From: Erythrobacter sp. EC-HK427
Lineage (GTDB): Bacteria; Pseudomonadota; Alphaproteobacteria; Sphingomonadales; Sphingomonadaceae
Length of the DNA: 64,000 bases
Reading direction: 5' to 3'
Assembly: GCF_902498745.1 (NCBI RefSeq)
Contig: NZ_LR701479.1
Location: forward strand, 1,566,152 to 1,630,151
The stretch's first letter is position 1; each line of letters starts with the position of its first letter. The position numbers and the translations under genes are program-made. The notes beneath the pieces were generated by a model. It worked only from the letters and a program-made list of their open reading frames with translations. It made no database searches and had not been told where the DNA came from. Positions 1 through 7,623 of the stretch are shown here, in pieces.

Positions 1-50
1 GGATTAAGGGGTGGGGGCGGGGAGCGGGGCGAGCCGCTGGGGCTGCAAGC

Positions 51-117
51 CCCACCCTACTGCGACTAGGCGGCAAGCCGCCAAGTCTCGTTATCCCTCC
101 CCTAAAGAGGAGGGAGG
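51..117. repeat. Intergenic palindromic repeat, copy A
   Basis: This non-coding segment lies downstream of the minus-strand acyl-CoA dehydrogenase. It opens with cccaccctactgcgactagg, continues with a small ggcggc/gccgcc hairpin and the word aagtctcg, and ends in a ccctccc/gggagg hairpin. The same order of words occurs at 5071-5136. Both copies sit just after gene ends, so a terminator-like or mobile palindromic element is plausible. I see no gene in 1-125. Confidence 0.6.
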
Positions 118-125
118 ATTTTCTC

Positions 126-1271
126 CTACTGCCGCAGCAAATCCCGCCCGACTATCATCCGCATCACCTGATTGGTGCCTTCGAGGATCGAATGCACCCG
201 CAGATCGCGCCAGAAGCGTTCGATGGGGTAGTCTTTCAGATAGCCGTAGCCGCCGAAAATCTGCAGCGCATTGTTGACGACGTTCGATCCGCTATCGGTC
301 GCCAGCCGCTTGGCCATGGCGGAGAAGCGGGTTTTGTCGGGCGCGCCATCGGTCACTTTCGCCGCCGCGAGGTAAAGCAGCGCGCGCGCCGCTTCCAGCT
401 CGGTTGCCATGTCAGCAAGCATGAACTGGGTGTTCTGGAAATCGGCAATCGGCTGGCCGAATTGCTGGCGATCCTTGGCGTAAGCAATCGCTTCATCAAG
501 GCAACGCTGCGCCCCGCCCAGCGAGCACGCGCCGATATTCAGCCGACCGCCATCCAGCCCCGCCATCGCAAAGCTAAAGCCTTCGCCTTCGCCGCCCACG
601 CGGTTTGCCAGCGGCACGCGCGCGTCTTCAAAAATCACCTGCGCGGTGGGGCTGGCATTCCAGCCGAGCTTCTTCTCCGGCGCGCCGAAGCTCACGCCGG
701 GCGTGTCCTTGTCCACCACCAGGCAGGTAATGCCGCGCGTCTTGTGTTCGCCCGTGCGCACCATCACGACATAGATATCGTTCACCCCGCCGCCGCTGAT
801 GAACTGCTTGGTGCCGTTGAGCACATAATGCTCTCCATCGAGCCGCGCGCTGGTGGTGAGCGCCGCCGCATCCGAACCGCTGCCCGGCTCGGTCAGGCAA
901 TAGCTCGCCAGCTTTTCCATCGCGATCAGATCGGCGAGATAGCGGGATTTGAGATCGTCCGAGCCGAACGTGTCGATCATCCACGCGGCCATATTGTGGA
1001 TCGAGATGAACGCGCTCGTCGTCGGGCAGCCATAGGCCATGGCTTCCATGATGAGTGCGGCTTCCAACCGGCCGAGGCCAATACCGCCCGATTCTTCGCT
1101 GACATAAATCCCGCCAAAGCCCAGCTCTGCCGTGCTTTTGATGAGATCGACGGGGAAATGGTGTTGCTCGTCCCACTCGCCCGCATGGGGGGTGATATTG
1201 TCCGCCGTGAAACGCTGCGCCATGTCCTGAATGGCGAGTTGGTCTTCATTGAGCTGGAATTGTCCGGTCAT
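126..1271 (-). CDS. Acyl-CoA dehydrogenase (isobutyryl-CoA dehydrogenase-like)
   Basis: A 381-residue flavoprotein that would introduce an alpha,beta double bond into a short, probably branched acyl-CoA in the cytoplasm. The fold signatures are intact: an N-terminal helical domain, CLTEPGSGSD in the beta domain that contacts FAD and substrate, and the C-terminal segment ILEGTNQVMR, whose Glu near residue 364 is the expected catalytic base. The closest remembered type is ACAD8/isobutyryl-CoA dehydrogenase of valine breakdown; substrate is inferred, not shown. The start at 1271 is chosen because AGGAGA stands shortly upstream; the frame stays open a little further. The neighbours are unrelated small lipoproteins. 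Confidence 0.88.
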   Translation of the reverse strand: MTGQFQLNEDQLAIQDMAQRFTADNITPHAGEWDEQHHFPVDLIKSTAELGFGGIYVSEESGGIGLGRLEAALIMEAMAYGCPTTSAFISIHNMAAWMIDTFGSDDLKSRYLADLIAMEKLASYCLTEPGSGSDAAALTTSARLDGEHYVLNGTKQFISGGGVNDIYVVMVRTGEHKTRGITCLVVDKDTPGVSFGAPEKKLGWNASPTAQVIFEDARVPLANRVGGEGEGFSFAMAGLDGGRLNIGACSLGGAQRCLDEAIAYAKDRQQFGQPIADFQNTQFMLADMATELEAARALLYLAAAKVTDGAPDKTRFSAMAKRLATDSGSNVVNNALQIFGGYGYLKDYPIERFWRDLRVHSILEGTNQVMRMIVGRDLLRQ

Positions 1272-1354
1272 CGCAAATGTCTCTCCTGCGGCTCCCAATG
1301 TCAGGAAGCGATTGCAGGTGCAACCATTGCAATGGGCCGTATTAATGGGCGGTA

Positions 1355-1732
1355 TTATTGCGGGCGCTGCACCGGCACCGGTTGTTCGGGAACCGGATTG
1401 GGGTTGAACGGCTCGGGCGCGGTTGGTTCGGGTGCAAAGCCGGTCGCATCATCCATCGGTTCGGGCGCAAAACCTTCGGTGCCGATTACCAGATCGCGCG
1501 GCTCCGCCAGCACGGTGGGCGGGCCTTCGCCATCGTCTGCTTCGGCAGCACTGGCGGTTTGCGGTTCGCGATTGCTCGCCGCGTCCGCATCGCTGACGGT
1601 GCGCTCGGCGACAGGCAAGGGGCGGTCATCGCTATCGAGGCCCAGCGCCGCATTGCGGCTTTCCAGATCATCGCCGCAAGCCGTCAACAGCAGCGGCAGA
1701 ACGAGCAGGGAGACAGGTTTCAGCGGATGCAT
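1355..1732 (-). CDS. Pro/Glu-rich hypothetical lipoprotein
   Basis: A 125-residue protein that I do not recognise. It begins with a clear lipoprotein signal: MHPLKP, a Leu/Val-rich core, then LLTAC with lipobox Cys at about residue 19. The mature part is acidic and low in complexity, with many Ala, Pro and Glu and two close copies of a GFAPEP motif, so it is probably disordered. The start at 1732 is preferred over an open frame reaching 1816 because the signal peptide begins there and GAGAGG lies upstream. It is probably anchored in the cell envelope; no function can be assigned. Confidence 0.6.
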   Translation of the reverse strand: MHPLKPVSLLVLPLLLTACGDDLESRNAALGLDSDDRPLPVAERTVSDADAASNREPQTASAAEADDGEGPPTVLAEPRDLVIGTEGFAPEPMDDATGFAPEPTAPEPFNPNPVPEQPVPVQRPQ

Positions 1733-1766
1733 CGTGCCTCTCGTAACAAGTGATTCGCATAGGGGT

Positions 1767-2072
1767 TCAGCCACAAGATATCCGCGTGATGGTGAAGGAA
1801 TCGTCATATTCCACATTCACCCGGTCCATTCGGTAATCCATCGTCACGGCAGAGCGCGGGGGGATCCAGCGCAGCGAGCGCGCGCCGGTTGCGCCCAGCA
1901 GGTGCTGGCCCAATTCGGCGGTGGCGCGCTCCCCCAGATGCGCTTGCGCGCGGGTCGCATCGCATTCGCCCTCCGGCGCGGCGCGCATCGGCGGGTCTTC
2001 GCCCGTATCAGGCGCAGTGGTGGCGCAGGCGGCGAGCAAGGGTAGGGCGAGGATGGTGCAAAGCTGTTTCAT
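1767..2072 (-). CDS. I78-family peptidase inhibitor-like lipoprotein
   Basis: A 101-residue lipoprotein. The signal peptide ends in LLAACAT (lipobox). The mature part matches the small I78 inhibitor fold: a Cys followed by a helix ending near LGERAT, then the segment around RWIPPRSAVTMDYR and a closing TRISCG with the second Cys, which in the family pairs with the first. Members of family I78 inhibit serine proteases; a periplasmic protective role is inferred. I prefer the internal Met at 2072 because it begins a standard signal peptide. The gene lies 34 bp upstream of the Pro/Glu-rich lipoprotein on the same strand, so the two may be cotranscribed. Confidence 0.75.
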   Translation of the reverse strand: MKQLCTILALPLLAACATTAPDTGEDPPMRAAPEGECDATRAQAHLGERATAELGQHLLGATGARSLRWIPPRSAVTMDYRMDRVNVEYDDSFTITRISCG

Positions 2073-2137
2073 ACCCCGCATTCTAGCGCAAAGCGCGCAA
2101 ACCCGCTAGGCGGCTGTGCCAGAGGAGAGGTGCGCTT

Positions 2138-2590
2138 ATGGCCGGTTTGTGGTTCGAGGAATTTACTGTCGGGCAAAGATTCGATCACCCGCTGCGGCGC
2201 ACGGTGACCGAAACCGATAATGTCATCATCACCACCATGACGCACAATCCCGCCGCGCTGCATCTGGATGCCGAATATATGAAGGGCACCGAATATGGCC
2301 GCGTGCTGGTCAATTCGTGCTTCACCCTCAGCCTGATGGTGGGGATCAGCGTCAATGACACTACGCAAGGGACAGCCGCGGCCAATCTCGGCTGGGACGA
2401 AGTGCGCTTCCCCGCGCCGGTGTTTGTCGGCGATACGCTGCGGATAGAAACCGAAGTGCTGGCGCTGCGCGAAAGCAAGAGCCGCCCGGCGCAAGGCATC
2501 GTCACCTTCGCTCACCGCGCCTACAACCAGCAAGGGACGCTGGTGGCGAGTTGTCAGCGCACAAGCCTGCAAAACCGCCGCCCCACCTGA
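2138..2590 (+). CDS. MaoC-family (hot-dog) dehydratase
   Basis: A 150-residue single hot-dog protein of the MaoC type. The N-terminal FEEFTVGQ-F-H segment, TETD, and the run NPAALHLDAEYMKGTEYG are typical of (R)-enoyl-CoA and mesaconyl-type hydratases; the Asp/His of the active-site helix fall in the latter region. It would hydrate or dehydrate an acyl-CoA; exact substrate unknown. AGGAGAGG lies a few bases ahead of the ATG, supporting the start. It is a single gene followed by a tRNA and diverges from the lipoproteins to its left. Confidence 0.82.
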   Translation: MAGLWFEEFTVGQRFDHPLRRTVTETDNVIITTMTHNPAALHLDAEYMKGTEYGRVLVNSCFTLSLMVGISVNDTTQGTAAANLGWDEVRFPAPVFVGDTLRIETEVLALRESKSRPAQGIVTFAHRAYNQQGTLVASCQRTSLQNRRPT

Positions 2591-2644
2591 TTGATCGCGC
2601 CCGATTGACCACCACGCACGTCGCTAGTATCGGACGGGCGGAAC

Positions 2645-2718
2645 GCGGGTGTAGCTCAATGGTAGAGCAGCAGCTTCCCAAGCTGACGACGAGGGTTCGA
2701 TTCCCTTCACCCGCTCCA
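2645..2718 (+). tRNA. tRNA-Gly (anticodon CCC)
   Basis: A cloverleaf can be folded by eye: acceptor gcgggtg/acccgct, D arm gctc/gagc, anticodon loop ttcccaa (CCC), T arm agggt-tcgattc-ccttc, and an encoded CCA end. The sequence closely follows the E. coli glyU pattern, including the cttcccaag anticodon region. It has no intron. Confidence 0.95.
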
Positions 2719-2780
2719 GAAAATGCGGAGCTGCCGCCATCACCGCTCTCTTCCTCGCCTTCCTCGCCACCGCGCTTGCC

Positions 2781-3299
2781 ATGCTGGCGGGGCGAGAGGC
2801 GGTGCGGGTGGCGCGGTTTTCGGCGGCGGGGGCATCTGCGCCCGCATTGCTCGTCCTTATCACGCTGGTTTCCATCGGTGCCTGCGCGCTGGCGGCATGG
2901 CTCGCGGGCGAGTTTGCGCCGCTCTTTACACCGCGCCAGCAAAGCTGGTTTGTCGCCGCCGCGCTGGTGTTTGCCGGGCTGGAAGTCATATTCCTCGACG
3001 CGCCGCCCGCTCCCAAGGAACCGACCCGGTCGCTTGGCGCGCTGGGCATTGTGCTGTTTGCCGGTGTCCTCGCCGATGCCAGCGGCCTGGTGATCCTGTC
3101 GCTTGCGGTGGCGACGGCAGAGCCGGTGCTCGTAGCCATTGGCGCCGCTTTGGCGGTTATTATCGTCACTGGCTTTGCCGCGCTGGCGGGCGAGGATTGG
3201 TACAAATTGCCCCGCGTGCCCTTGCGCTTTGCGGTTGGTGGTGTGCTGCTGGCGGCTGGCGCAATAATCGTATTCTTCCCGCCTGCGGCGCTCCAGTAA
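2781..3299 (+). CDS. Multi-pass membrane protein, start uncertain (GDT1/TMEM165-like?)
   Basis: The frame encodes 172 residues from the first ATG, with about five hydrophobic segments and a conserved-looking central APKEPTRSLGAL motif; it vaguely recalls sphingomonad TMEM165/GDT1-like proteins. The same frame continues upstream of this ATG and encodes a good hydrophobic helix (ITALFLAFLATALA) back to the tRNA. There is no ATG, GTG or TTG in that stretch, and a stop lies at 2652 inside the tRNA. Either translation starts at 2781 and loses the first helix, or a rare start such as ATC at 2739 is used, or a one-base frameshift separates the helix from the ATG at 2723. Confidence 0.6.
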   Translation: MLAGREAVRVARFSAAGASAPALLVLITLVSIGACALAAWLAGEFAPLFTPRQQSWFVAAALVFAGLEVIFLDAPPAPKEPTRSLGALGIVLFAGVLADASGLVILSLAVATAEPVLVAIGAALAVIIVTGFAALAGEDWYKLPRVPLRFAVGGVLLAAGAIIVFFPPAALQ

Positions 3300-3334
3300 T
3301 CGTCAAAAGCGATCAAGACTGTCGATTGTTTTCC

Positions 3335-3360
3335 GGAACAATGTCCCGTCCTCGCCCGTT
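3335..3360 (+). promoter_or_regulatory. Candidate EcfG-type (general stress) promoter of dps
   Basis: GGAAC at 3335-3339 and CGTT at 3357-3360 are separated by 17 bases. This matches the alphaproteobacterial EcfG sigma-factor consensus GGAAC-N16/17-CGTT. It lies 35 bp upstream of the Dps start, a fitting distance and target for a general stress response. Confidence 0.65.
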
Positions 3361-3394
3361 GGTAGGGCAAAGAAGACATTGAAAGGACACATTT

Positions 3395-3856
3395 ATGGCA
3401 CACGCCGGAGACAATTCGAAAACCGCACTGATCGACGGGCTGAACGGCCTTCTGGCCGATCACCTGGCGCTCTATTTCAAGACCAAGAATTTTCACTGGC
3501 ACGTCACCGGGCCGCGCTTCCGCGACCTGCATTTGCTGTTTGACGAGCAGGCGATCGAAATCCGTGACCAGATCGATGCGATTGGAGAGCGGGTGCGCAA
3601 GAACGGCGCGATGACGCTCACCAGCATCGGCTCGGTGGCGCAGCACACGCAGATCGCCGATCAGGACGATACCACGCTCAAGGCCGAAGCGATGATCGAA
3701 GAGCTGCGCGATGATAACCAGAAGCTGGTCGAACGGCTGAAGGCGCTGAAGAAGCACGCCGAGGCGGCGGGTGATAATGCGACCGACGGGCTGCTCGATG
3801 ACTGGACGGATATGGCCGAGGAGCGCGTGTGGTTCCTCAGCTCGACGCTGAGCTAA
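3395..3856 (+). CDS. dps: Dps-family ferritin-like DNA-protection protein
   Basis: A 153-residue protein with the four-helix Dps fold. The ferroxidase ligands have the expected spacing: H34 in KNFHWHV, H46, D61 and E65. It would oxidise Fe(II) with peroxide, store iron and may coat DNA in stressed or starved cells as a dodecamer. AAAGGA precedes the ATG. A GGAAC-N17-CGTT promoter candidate lies immediately upstream and a strong terminator hairpin lies immediately downstream, so it is probably a monocistronic stress gene. Confidence 0.93.
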   Translation: MAHAGDNSKTALIDGLNGLLADHLALYFKTKNFHWHVTGPRFRDLHLLFDEQAIEIRDQIDAIGERVRKNGAMTLTSIGSVAQHTQIADQDDTTLKAEAMIEELRDDNQKLVERLKALKKHAEAAGDNATDGLLDDWTDMAEERVWFLSSTLS

Positions 3857-3881
3857 CGGCGCGCCCCGCGCATACGTATCG

Positions 3882-3916
3882 AAAACCGCCGCCGGGTCTC
3901 GCCCGGTGGCGGTTTT
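3882..3916 (+). terminator. Intrinsic terminator after dps
   Basis: An almost perfect stem of about 15 bp pairs aaaaccgccgccggg with cccggtggcggtttt around a five-base loop, ending in a T run. The flanking A and T runs let it work in either direction, but only the plus-strand Dps gene ends here. Confidence 0.85.
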
Positions 3917-3933
3917 GTGTTTAGGGCAGAGGT

Positions 3934-4554
3934 ATGGCTGACATCGACATCATCGAAAACGCCAGTGACGCGCAGATTGCCGCGTTTCTGGAGGACTATC
4001 TGCAAGGCTGCCTTGGCCAAACCGAAGGCCGCATCGCCATCAGCGTGCCGGGCGGCTCCACCCCGTTCCCGATTTTTGCGGCGCTGACCAATACCGGCCT
4101 CGACTGGTCGCTTATCGATGTATGGCCGGGCGATGACCGGATCGTTCCGGAAGACCACCCCGCGAGCAATACCGGCAAAATCCGCGCTTTGCTGGAGCCG
4201 GTGGGCGCCAGTGTTGTGACGCTTTCCGAGACCGCCCAGCCGCCGCGCTTTGCGCTGGTGTGGCTCGGCATGGGGGCGGACGGGCATATCGCATCGCTCT
4301 TTCCCAATACCGATCCGCAGGTGGACGAGCCCGCGCCAATCAAGCGCCTCACCCCCGATCCGCTGCCGCCCGAAGCACCCTTCGATCGCATAACGCTCAC
4401 CATCCCCGCGCTGCTGAACAGCGACGCACTGATGTTCGTTATCCGCGGGGACGAAAAGCGCAGCGTTTTCGATGCGGGCGCGGCGGGCGGGCATGATTTG
4501 CCGGTGGCGCGGCTGCTCGGCGCGGCCAATCAGAAAGTGGTATGCTTCACCTGA
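3934..4554 (+). CDS. pgl: 6-phosphogluconolactonase
   Basis: A 206-residue protein of the glucosamine-6-phosphate isomerase/6-phosphogluconolactonase family. It would hydrolyse 6-phosphogluconolactone in the oxidative pentose-phosphate or Entner-Doudoroff pathway. Seen motifs are the phosphate loop PGGSTP near residue 34, the DERxVP-like segment DDRIVP, and GMGADGHIASLFP near residue 115, whose Asp/His are the expected active-site residues. Its length is short for the family (usually about 230) but all blocks are present. It overlaps the following Nudix gene by 13 bp. Confidence 0.9.
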   Translation: MADIDIIENASDAQIAAFLEDYLQGCLGQTEGRIAISVPGGSTPFPIFAALTNTGLDWSLIDVWPGDDRIVPEDHPASNTGKIRALLEPVGASVVTLSETAQPPRFALVWLGMGADGHIASLFPNTDPQVDEPAPIKRLTPDPLPPEAPFDRITLTIPALLNSDALMFVIRGDEKRSVFDAGAAGGHDLPVARLLGAANQKVVCFT

Positions 4555-5009
4555 TCCCCGCGCCGCTGCACCGGCTGGGCCTGCAATGGGCGCACCGCGT
4601 ACGGCGGCAGTTCCGCAAGATTGTGCGGCCCGACCTGTTCGGGGTCGCCGTGCTGCTGCGCGATGAAGCGGGGCGGGTGCTGCTGGTGCGGCACAGCTAT
4701 GGCCCTGACGGCTGGGCGCTGCCCGGAGGCGGCATCGGCCGTCATGACGATCCTGCAGAGGGAGCCCGCCGCGAAATGCGCGAGGAGCTGGGCTGCGAAT
4801 TGCAGGAGTTGGCGCTGCTGCGGACGTTCTCCGAAGCGATTTCGGGCGCGGCGCATACCGGGCACCTGTTCACCGCGCGCCCTGCCCGCGAACCGGTGGT
4901 CGATGGCCGCGAACTGGCCGAAGCCCGCTGGTTTGTCGTCGAGGAACTGGCGGCGGCCAGACTGACGCGGGTGACGCGGGAGCGCTTGGCGGCGGTGGGG
5001 CTGCTATAG
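4542..5009 (+). CDS. Nudix hydrolase
   Basis: A 155-residue protein with a Nudix fold that would cleave a nucleoside diphosphate linked to another moiety. The Nudix box is readable: GGGIG, then DPAEGARREMREELG. The first conserved Glu of the box is Asp here, while the REMREELG metal-binding core is intact. A basic, hydrophobic leader of about 35 residues precedes the domain. It starts inside the end of pgl (13-bp overlap), which suggests translational coupling. Substrate unknown. Confidence 0.85.
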   Translation: MLHLIPAPLHRLGLQWAHRVRRQFRKIVRPDLFGVAVLLRDEAGRVLLVRHSYGPDGWALPGGGIGRHDDPAEGARREMREELGCELQELALLRTFSEAISGAAHTGHLFTARPAREPVVDGRELAEARWFVVEELAAARLTRVTRERLAAVGLL

Positions 5010-5140
5010 CCTCCCCTCCCGCTTGCGGGAGGGGCCGGGGGAGGGCCTGTCGCTAAACCAGCGCCGCTAGCCCACCCCGCTGCGACTAACCTCGCTTCGC
5101 TCGTTAAGTCTCGCTGCCCCTCCCTGCAGGGAGGGGTGCT
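5010..5140. repeat. Intergenic palindromic repeat, copy B
   Basis: Non-coding DNA between the convergent Nudix and dinB genes. It contains cctcccctcccg/cgggaggggc and ccctccctgcagggaggg hairpins. The segment 5071-5136 repeats the word order of 51-117: cccacccc, tgcgacta, then aagtctcg and cccctccc. The position between two converging gene ends is consistent with a shared bidirectional terminator or a small palindromic repeat family. Confidence 0.6.
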
Positions 5141-5141
5141 T

Positions 5142-6257
5142 TTACAGGAGCGAAAGCTGGCGATCCTCGCGCGGCTCCTCCTCCGCCTCCTGCTCCAGAT
5201 TACTGAGCGTGAGCCCCATCAGCCGGATCGGCAGTCTCAGCGGCAATTCTGCCGCCAGCAGCTCATGCGCCAGGCGCGCAAACTCCGCCTTGTGCGCCAC
5301 CGCGCGGTCGAGCGAGCGGGCGCGGGTCATCGTTTGGAAGTCGGTGAATTTGAGCTTCAACGTCACCGTGCGCCCCTGCGCGTCCTTCTCGGCAATCCGC
5401 TCCCACACGATGTCGATAATCCCGTCCAGCGTCTCGCGCAGCGCGCTGCCGGACGACAAATCCTCGCCAAAGGTGCGTTCGCCGCCAATGCTCTTGCGGA
5501 TGCGGTTCGCGCGCACGGGGCGCAGGTCAATGCCGCGCGCCGCCTGGAACAGATAGTCGCCAAAGCTGCCGAAATGCGCGCGCAGCCAGTCGGCATCCTT
5601 CGCCGCCAGATCGGCCCCCGTTTCGATGCCGAGCCGCGCCATCTTTTCCGCGCCCTTCGGCCCCACACCGTGGAACCGCCGCACGGGGAGCGATTGGACG
5701 AAGGCCGCGCCTTCGCCGGGGCGGATGACGCACAGGCCATCGGGCTTGTTCTGGTCGCTCGCCAGCTTGGCGAGGAATTTGTTGTAACTCACCCCCGCAC
5801 TCGCGGTCAGCTGCGTCTGTTCGCGGATGGCCTTGCGGATCGCCTGCGCGATGGCGGTGGCGCTGCCGATGCCGTGGATATCCTCGGTCACATCGAGATA
5901 GGCCTCGTCGAGGCTCAGCGGCTCGACCAGCGGGGTGTGGTGGTGGAAGATCGCGCGGATTTGCGCCGAGACTTCGCGGTACACTTCAAAGCGGTGCTTG
6001 ACGAAAATCAGATCGGGGCATTTGCGCCGCGCGGTGATGCCGGGCATTGCGCTTTTGACGCCGAATTTGCGCGCCTCGTAACTCGCCGCCGCCACCACGC
6101 CGCGCCCGCCTGCGCCGCCTACCGCGACCGGCTTGCCGCGCAATTCGGGATGGTCGCGCTGCTCCACGCTGGCAAAAAAGGCGTCCATATCGACATGGAT
6201 GATCTTGCGCAGGCCGTTCGCCTCTTCCTCGCCATCGCTGTCATGCGCATCCGCCAT
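5142..6257 (-). CDS. dinB: DNA polymerase IV (Y family)
   Basis: A 371-residue translesion polymerase. Catalytic residues are D23 in HVDMDAFFASVE and D117/E118 in SLDEAYLD; F28 is the expected steric gate. A helix-hairpin-helix-like thumb (HGVGPKGAEKM) and the little-finger domain follow. The last residues QLSLL match the beta-clamp binding motif and end the protein. I chose the Met at 6257 because the polymerase core starts shortly after it; the frame is open further upstream to 6512 but that would overlap the divergent transporter gene. SOS control is likely but no LexA box is evident. Confidence 0.93.
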   Translation of the reverse strand: MADAHDSDGEEEANGLRKIIHVDMDAFFASVEQRDHPELRGKPVAVGGAGGRGVVAAASYEARKFGVKSAMPGITARRKCPDLIFVKHRFEVYREVSAQIRAIFHHHTPLVEPLSLDEAYLDVTEDIHGIGSATAIAQAIRKAIREQTQLTASAGVSYNKFLAKLASDQNKPDGLCVIRPGEGAAFVQSLPVRRFHGVGPKGAEKMARLGIETGADLAAKDADWLRAHFGSFGDYLFQAARGIDLRPVRANRIRKSIGGERTFGEDLSSGSALRETLDGIIDIVWERIAEKDAQGRTVTLKLKFTDFQTMTRARSLDRAVAHKAEFARLAHELLAAELPLRLPIRLMGLTLSNLEQEAEEEPREDRQLSLL

Positions 6258-6333
6258 GGCCGCGATATAGGCAGACGAAAGGCGCGGGGCAAAAGGCTTT
6301 CCTTTTGCAACCCATACGCGCAAGAACGCTGGC

Positions 6334-7602
6334 ATGAGCAGTGCGCCCAGCCTTCCCGCCCATCGCGGCAAACCCTTGAGCGAGCGCGAGATGATCGTGC
6401 TGATGGCCTCGCTGATGAGCCTGCAGGCCTTCGGCATCGATTCGATGCTGCCCGCGCTCGGCCAGATCGCCACCGATATGGGGGTGACCGGCAATGCGCG
6501 GCAATATGTCATCGGCGCCTATTTCCTCGGCGGCGGGATCGGGGCGTTTTTCCCCGGAGCCTTTGCCGACCGCTTTGGCCGCCGCCCGGTGCTGGCGCTG
6601 GCGATCATCAGCTATGTCGTGCTCTCGCTCGCCTGTTCGCTGGTGACCGATTACACGCTGCTGCTCGCCTTCCGGCTGCTTCAGGGCGTGCTCTGCGCGG
6701 GGCTGACCGTGGTGCCCGCCGCGATTGTCCGCGACCAGGTGGGCGGCGACAAGATGGCGCGCTTGATGAGCCTTATCATGATGATTTTCCTCGTCGTCCC
6801 GCTGCTGGCCCCTGCCATCGGGCAGGCGATCATGCACTTTCTCGGCTGGCGCGCGATTTTCGGCGTGATGGCGATCATGGGCACAGTGGTGGGCCTGTGG
6901 GCGTGGGCGCGGCTGCCCGAAACCTTGAATGAGGACAATGTGCAGGATGTGCGCGTCGGGACTATTCTGCGCAATATGGGCCAGGCGCTCTGGGCGCGGG
7001 AGAGCATCGGTTACGTCATTGGCAGCGCGCTGGTGTTTGGCTCCTTGTTCGGCTTCCTCAATTCCAGCCAGCAGCTGATTTCCGAAACCTTCGGGCAAGG
7101 CGATTACTTCGCGCTGATTTTCGGCGGCGCGGTGCTGGGCATGGTCGCGGCCAATTTCACCAATTCGCGGATTGTCGAGAATTTCGGCGCGCGGCGGGTG
7201 AGCCAGAGCGCGCTGATCGTGTTTATCGTCACCAGCATCGTGCAGGTGTGGAGCGCGGGGCAGGCGGTGCAGCCCTTGTGGCAGTTTATCGTGCTGATGA
7301 GCGTTTCGATGGCGATGCTCGGCTTTATCGGGGCGAATTTCAGCTCCATCGCGATGCAGCCGTTTTATCACATCGCGGGCGCGGCGAGCAGCGCGCAAAC
7401 CGCGGTGCGGATGACGACCGGCGCGGTGCTGGGGGCGGTGATCGGCGGGCTGTATAACGGCACCGCGCAGCCGCTCGCCTTCTCGATGCTGGGCTGCGCG
7501 CTGCTGGCGCTCGCCGTGGTGCTGTTCAGCGAGCGCGGGCATTTGTTCCGGCGGGTGAATATCGGCAAGCGGATGCCGGTGGTGCCGCCGCCCGAACGCT
7601 AG
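6334..7602 (+). CDS. Bcr/CflA-family multidrug exporter (MFS)
   Basis: A 422-residue, 12-helix major facilitator. The N-terminal D-MLPALGQIATD motif and the loop 2-3 signature GAFADRFGRRPVL are typical of the DHA1 drug/proton antiporters of the Bcr/CflA branch; RLLQGV with a following VPAAIVRD is the usual motif of helix 4-5. It would export drugs or sulfur compounds using the proton gradient. It diverges from dinB with only 76 bp between starts. Confidence 0.88.
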   Translation: MSSAPSLPAHRGKPLSEREMIVLMASLMSLQAFGIDSMLPALGQIATDMGVTGNARQYVIGAYFLGGGIGAFFPGAFADRFGRRPVLALAIISYVVLSLACSLVTDYTLLLAFRLLQGVLCAGLTVVPAAIVRDQVGGDKMARLMSLIMMIFLVVPLLAPAIGQAIMHFLGWRAIFGVMAIMGTVVGLWAWARLPETLNEDNVQDVRVGTILRNMGQALWARESIGYVIGSALVFGSLFGFLNSSQQLISETFGQGDYFALIFGGAVLGMVAANFTNSRIVENFGARRVSQSALIVFIVTSIVQVWSAGQAVQPLWQFIVLMSVSMAMLGFIGANFSSIAMQPFYHIAGAASSAQTAVRMTTGAVLGAVIGGLYNGTAQPLAFSMLGCALLALAVVLFSERGHLFRRVNIGKRMPVVPPPER

Positions 7603-7623
7603 GAGCCGGAGCCGGGGAGGCGG

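Noticed and set aside
192-2045. Long plus-strand open frame of 617 codons
   Set aside because: It runs antisense across the acyl-CoA dehydrogenase and two lipoprotein genes, has composition typical of a shadow frame in GC-rich DNA and no family motif.
5136-6932. Long plus-strand open frame of 598 codons over dinB and the exporter
   Set aside because: It is antisense to dinB and out of frame with the clear MFS gene.
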